Part shown: piece after piece, positions 51,976 through 54,407 of the stretch
How the letters are laid out: each line of letters starts with the position of its first letter
How positions within the stretch are numbered: the first letter of the stretch is position 1
NCBI GenBank assembly: GCA_013696395.1
Contig: JACCYQ010000104.1
Location: 1 to 54,407, forward strand
Reading direction: 5' to 3'
DNA: 54,407 bases
Source: Chitinophagaceae bacterium
Lineage (GTDB): Bacteria; Bacteroidota; Bacteroidia; Chitinophagales; Chitinophagaceae
Notes under the pieces: generated by a model
Told to the model about the DNA's origin: nothing
The model's database searches: none
Seen by the model: only the letters and a program-made list of their open reading frames with translations
Translations under genes and position numbers: made by a program

Positions 51976-54407
51976 ATGAGTATCCTGAAGAAAACCATGA
52001 AGATCAGTGGCATCATGCTGCTGGTGCTGATCCTGTTAGCCTTAATTATTCCCCTTGTTTTTAAAAAACAGATTACAAAAATTGTAAAAACCGAGATCAA
52101 CAAAACATTGTTGGCCAAAGTTGATTTTGAGGATGTAAGTCTTTCTTTATTCAAACATTTTCCAAATGCATCTATCACCATTGATGAAGTTTCCATTATA
52201 AGTGCAAAAACGGGCACGTTCAGTAATGATACTGTGCTGTATGCGAAACAGGCAGATGCATCGGCAAACCTTATCAGCATCATCAAAGGAAAAGACATCA
52301 AAATTCTCGGGCTTTATTTTGAATCGCCGCGTATGAATGCATTGGTCAATAAAGAAGGAGTGGCCAACTGGGATATTGTCAAAGAAACCGAACCGACAAG
52401 CGAAACGGATACAACGGCTTCCCCGTTTTCCATGTCGCTCAAAAAATACAGTATCCATAATGGTTATATCCATTATGGAGATGAAACATCGGGAACCTAT
52501 GCCAATATTTACGGCATCGAGCACAGCGGCAGTGGTGACTTCACCCAAAATATTTTCACACTCAATACATTGACGAATGCCACCGCGGCCAGTTTTACGC
52601 AGGATGCCATACCCTACCTGGTCGATACAAAAACGGATATTAAAGCCGCGATACAAATTGATAACGCCAGCAATACTTATACATTCAATACGGATGATAT
52701 CCTTTTAAATAATTTGCTATTATCGGCCAATGGATTTTTTCAATTGGTCAATGACAGTACGTATAAAATGGATATTCAATTCAAATCGCCGGCTAACACA
52801 TTCAAGGATATTCTTTCAATGGTTCCTGCAATGTATAAACAGGATTTTGACAAATTGAATGCGAGTGGTGAAGCGTCCGTAAAAGGATTTGTAAAAGGCA
52901 TTTACAGTCCGCAGCAAATGCCCGCTTATGATGTTACGCTGGAAGTCAGGAACGGTTCATTTCAATATCACGACCTGCCCAAACCCGTAAAAAATATTCA
53001 GCTGGATCTGCGTGCCATGAATGTGGACGGACTTCCGGATAACGCGGTGATCGATATTTCCAAAGGTTATTTGGAAATGGATAAAGAACCTTTTGAATTG
53101 AGGTTCCTGTTTAAAAATCCTGAGACGAATAAGTTTGTGGATGCTGCTGCCAAAGGGAAAATAAATCTTTCGCAAATTTCTCAGTTTATCAAACTGGAAA
53201 CGGGCACAAAGCTTTCCGGTTTGTTAATGGCAGATGCTTTTATCAGGGGAAATCTTTCTGCTATACAAAATACGTCCGGTGATTTTGCAGCCGGTGGTTT
53301 TTTTGATATAAAAGATTTGTTCTTCACATCGAAAGCGTTTCCGCAACCCATTAAAAATGGTCGCATGAACGTGAAGATTGAAAATACAGGTGGTGTGGCC
53401 GACAACACGCAGATCAATATTACATCGGGTCATGTCGAAATCGGGAATGATCCCGTTGACTTCAACTTGTTTGTCAGCCAGCCGGTAACGAATATGAACT
53501 TTGATGGCCAGGCTAATGGTCGTTTCACGTTGGATAACTTAAAACAGTTTATCACCCTGGAACCCGGTACCAGTTTGTCGGGCCTTATGCAGGCTGATGT
53601 AAAATTTTCAGGAAACAAACAGTTGATTGAAAAAGAACAATACGATAAGATACAGCTCAGTGGTACCACCAGCCTGGCCAATGTAAAATACATTGATCAA
53701 GATTATCCCACCGGCATTGTCATCAACAAATTAAACAGCCATTTTACACCCACGCAAATCAACATAACCGAATTTTCGGGTAACTATCTTCAATCCAATT
53801 TCAGTGGAAATGGAAGTTTGCAAAACGCCATCGGTTATGCAATGGATAAAAATTCGCTCACAGGCACATTGAATGCAAGCGTTGATAAAATGAATCTGAA
53901 TAACTGGATCGATACAGAAGAAACAACTGATTCATCATCAACTGCCGCTGCAACTGAATCAACCACGCCCTTTTTGGTTCCCGGAAATTTGGATATTAAA
54001 TTATTCGCAAAAGCCGGACAAGTTTTGTATGATAAAGTGAGTTACAATAACATCAATGGAATGTTACTGCTCAATAATGAAACCGTAAAACTGGAGAATG
54101 TAAAAGCAGAGGCGCTAAAAGGAACGATTGTATTTGATGGTTCTTATTCCACCAGGTATGATAAAAAGAACCCGGATATCAACATGCGCTATACTATCCG
54201 GGATATGGATCTGCAACAGGCATTTTTATCTTTCAATAGTGTGCAGGCATTGATGCCGGTTGGTCGTTTTTTATCTGGCAAGATCAGTTCTGAATTAACG
54301 ATGACGGGTACACTGAACGGCACCATGATGCCCGACCTGAACAGCCTGAGTGGAAAAGGAAATTTATTATTGATTGAAGGTGTTTTGAAAAACTTTGCAC
54401 CACTGGA
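51976..54407 (+). CDS. AsmA-like envelope protein, 3' end beyond window
   Basis: ATG at 51976 and an open frame to the window edge, 810 codons. A single N-terminal membrane helix (about 10-29) is followed by the AsmA-family pattern: QITKIVKTEINKTLLAKVDF, VSLSLFKHFPNASITID and GLYFESPRMNALVNKEGVANWDI. Repeated beta-rich blocks of the TamB/AsmA type follow, with SASGEASVKG-like NASGEASVKGFVKG, GKINLSQISQFI and LMQADVKFSGN. AsmA-like proteins form long hydrophobic grooves bridging the inner and outer membranes and are linked to lipid transport. The C-terminus is missing. The gene is separated from the kinase by 334 bases of repeat-rich DNA. Confidence 0.88.
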   Translation, partial: MSILKKTMKISGIMLLVLILLALIIPLVFKKQITKIVKTEINKTLLAKVDFEDVSLSLFKHFPNASITIDEVSIISAKTGTFSNDTVLYAKQADASANLISIIKGKDIKILGLYFESPRMNALVNKEGVANWDIVKETEPTSETDTTASPFSMSLKKYSIHNGYIHYGDETSGTYANIYGIEHSGSGDFTQNIFTLNTLTNATAASFTQDAIPYLVDTKTDIKAAIQIDNASNTYTFNTDDILLNNLLLSANGFFQLVNDSTYKMDIQFKSPANTFKDILSMVPAMYKQDFDKLNASGEASVKGFVKGIYSPQQMPAYDVTLEVRNGSFQYHDLPKPVKNIQLDLRAMNVDGLPDNAVIDISKGYLEMDKEPFELRFLFKNPETNKFVDAAAKGKINLSQISQFIKLETGTKLSGLLMADAFIRGNLSAIQNTSGDFAAGGFFDIKDLFFTSKAFPQPIKNGRMNVKIENTGGVADNTQINITSGHVEIGNDPVDFNLFVSQPVTNMNFDGQANGRFTLDNLKQFITLEPGTSLSGLMQADVKFSGNKQLIEKEQYDKIQLSGTTSLANVKYIDQDYPTGIVINKLNSHFTPTQINITEFSGNYLQSNFSGNGSLQNAIGYAMDKNSLTGTLNASVDKMNLNNWIDTEETTDSSSTAAATESTTPFLVPGNLDIKLFAKAGQVLYDKVSYNNINGMLLLNNETVKLENVKAEALKGTIVFDGSYSTRYDKKNPDINMRYTIRDMDLQQAFLSFNSVQALMPVGRFLSGKISSELTMTGTLNGTMMPDLNSLSGKGNLLLIEGVLKNFAPL

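Noticed and set aside
52147-52656. 169-codon minus-strand frame
   Set aside because: It is antisense to the AsmA-like gene, Cys/Phe/Arg-rich and without family features.

Overview
The window reads as chromosomal DNA of a Bacteroidota bacterium, probably of the Chitinophagaceae type. The phylum call is firm. It rests on a type IX secretion block (porV, porU, gldJ, plus a PorP/SprF-like gene), a BshA-type bacillithiol gene, the Bacteroidota-style arginine operon with an ArgF' transcarbamylase, and -7 elements of the form TAnnTTTG. The family-level call is an inference from gene content and AT-rich composition. I see no tRNA, rRNA, CRISPR array, integrase or transposase.

Layout. 1-3146: a TolB-propeller amidohydrolase cut by the window edge. 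3679-10097: housekeeping genes (DUF1684 protein, anmK, upp, PorP/SprF-like protein, DNA-3-methyladenine glycosylase, EI24 protein, RsmI-like methylase, small membrane protein). 10171-18846: an eight-gene arginine operon (GNAT, argG, argC, argD, argF', argB, M20 deacylase, argH), preceded by a roughly 230-base leader with a short ORF and a hairpin, and closed by a bidirectional terminator. 18898-24824: an M28 peptidase, bshA, an EnvC-like protein, a DUF4292 lipoprotein, dut and ispF. 24915-32699: porV, porU, gldJ and murF. 32730-36021: poorly characterised genes with an SDR oxidoreductase, an SPW membrane protein and a VKOR-like protein. 36102-46026: a complete hexuronate isomerase pathway (uxaB, uxaA, uxaC, kdgK, eda) with two MFS transporters. 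46834-49364: a two-gene osmoprotectant ABC transporter. 49560-51641: a PAS histidine kinase. 51976-54407: an AsmA-like protein cut by the window edge.

How the genes work together. The arginine operon covers acyl-glutamate to arginine through acylated citrulline. Val90 of ArgF' sits where a glutamate selects N-acetylornithine, and so points to N-succinyl intermediates. The uronate genes convert glucuronate or galacturonate to pyruvate and glyceraldehyde 3-phosphate. Two decayed carbohydrate genes lie at this locus, a DUF4861 fragment and a frameshifted GH43 fragment, which suggests a pectin or hemicellulose utilisation locus that lost its polymer-degrading part but kept monomer catabolism.

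The least ordinary things found are the swapped lobe order in the substrate-binding domain of the osmoprotectant transporter, the arginine-operon leader, the Val90 ArgF' with a cysteine-cluster GNAT in the same operon, the two decayed PUL genes, and a 53-residue ORF coupled to uxaC that was too short for ordinary ORF calling.
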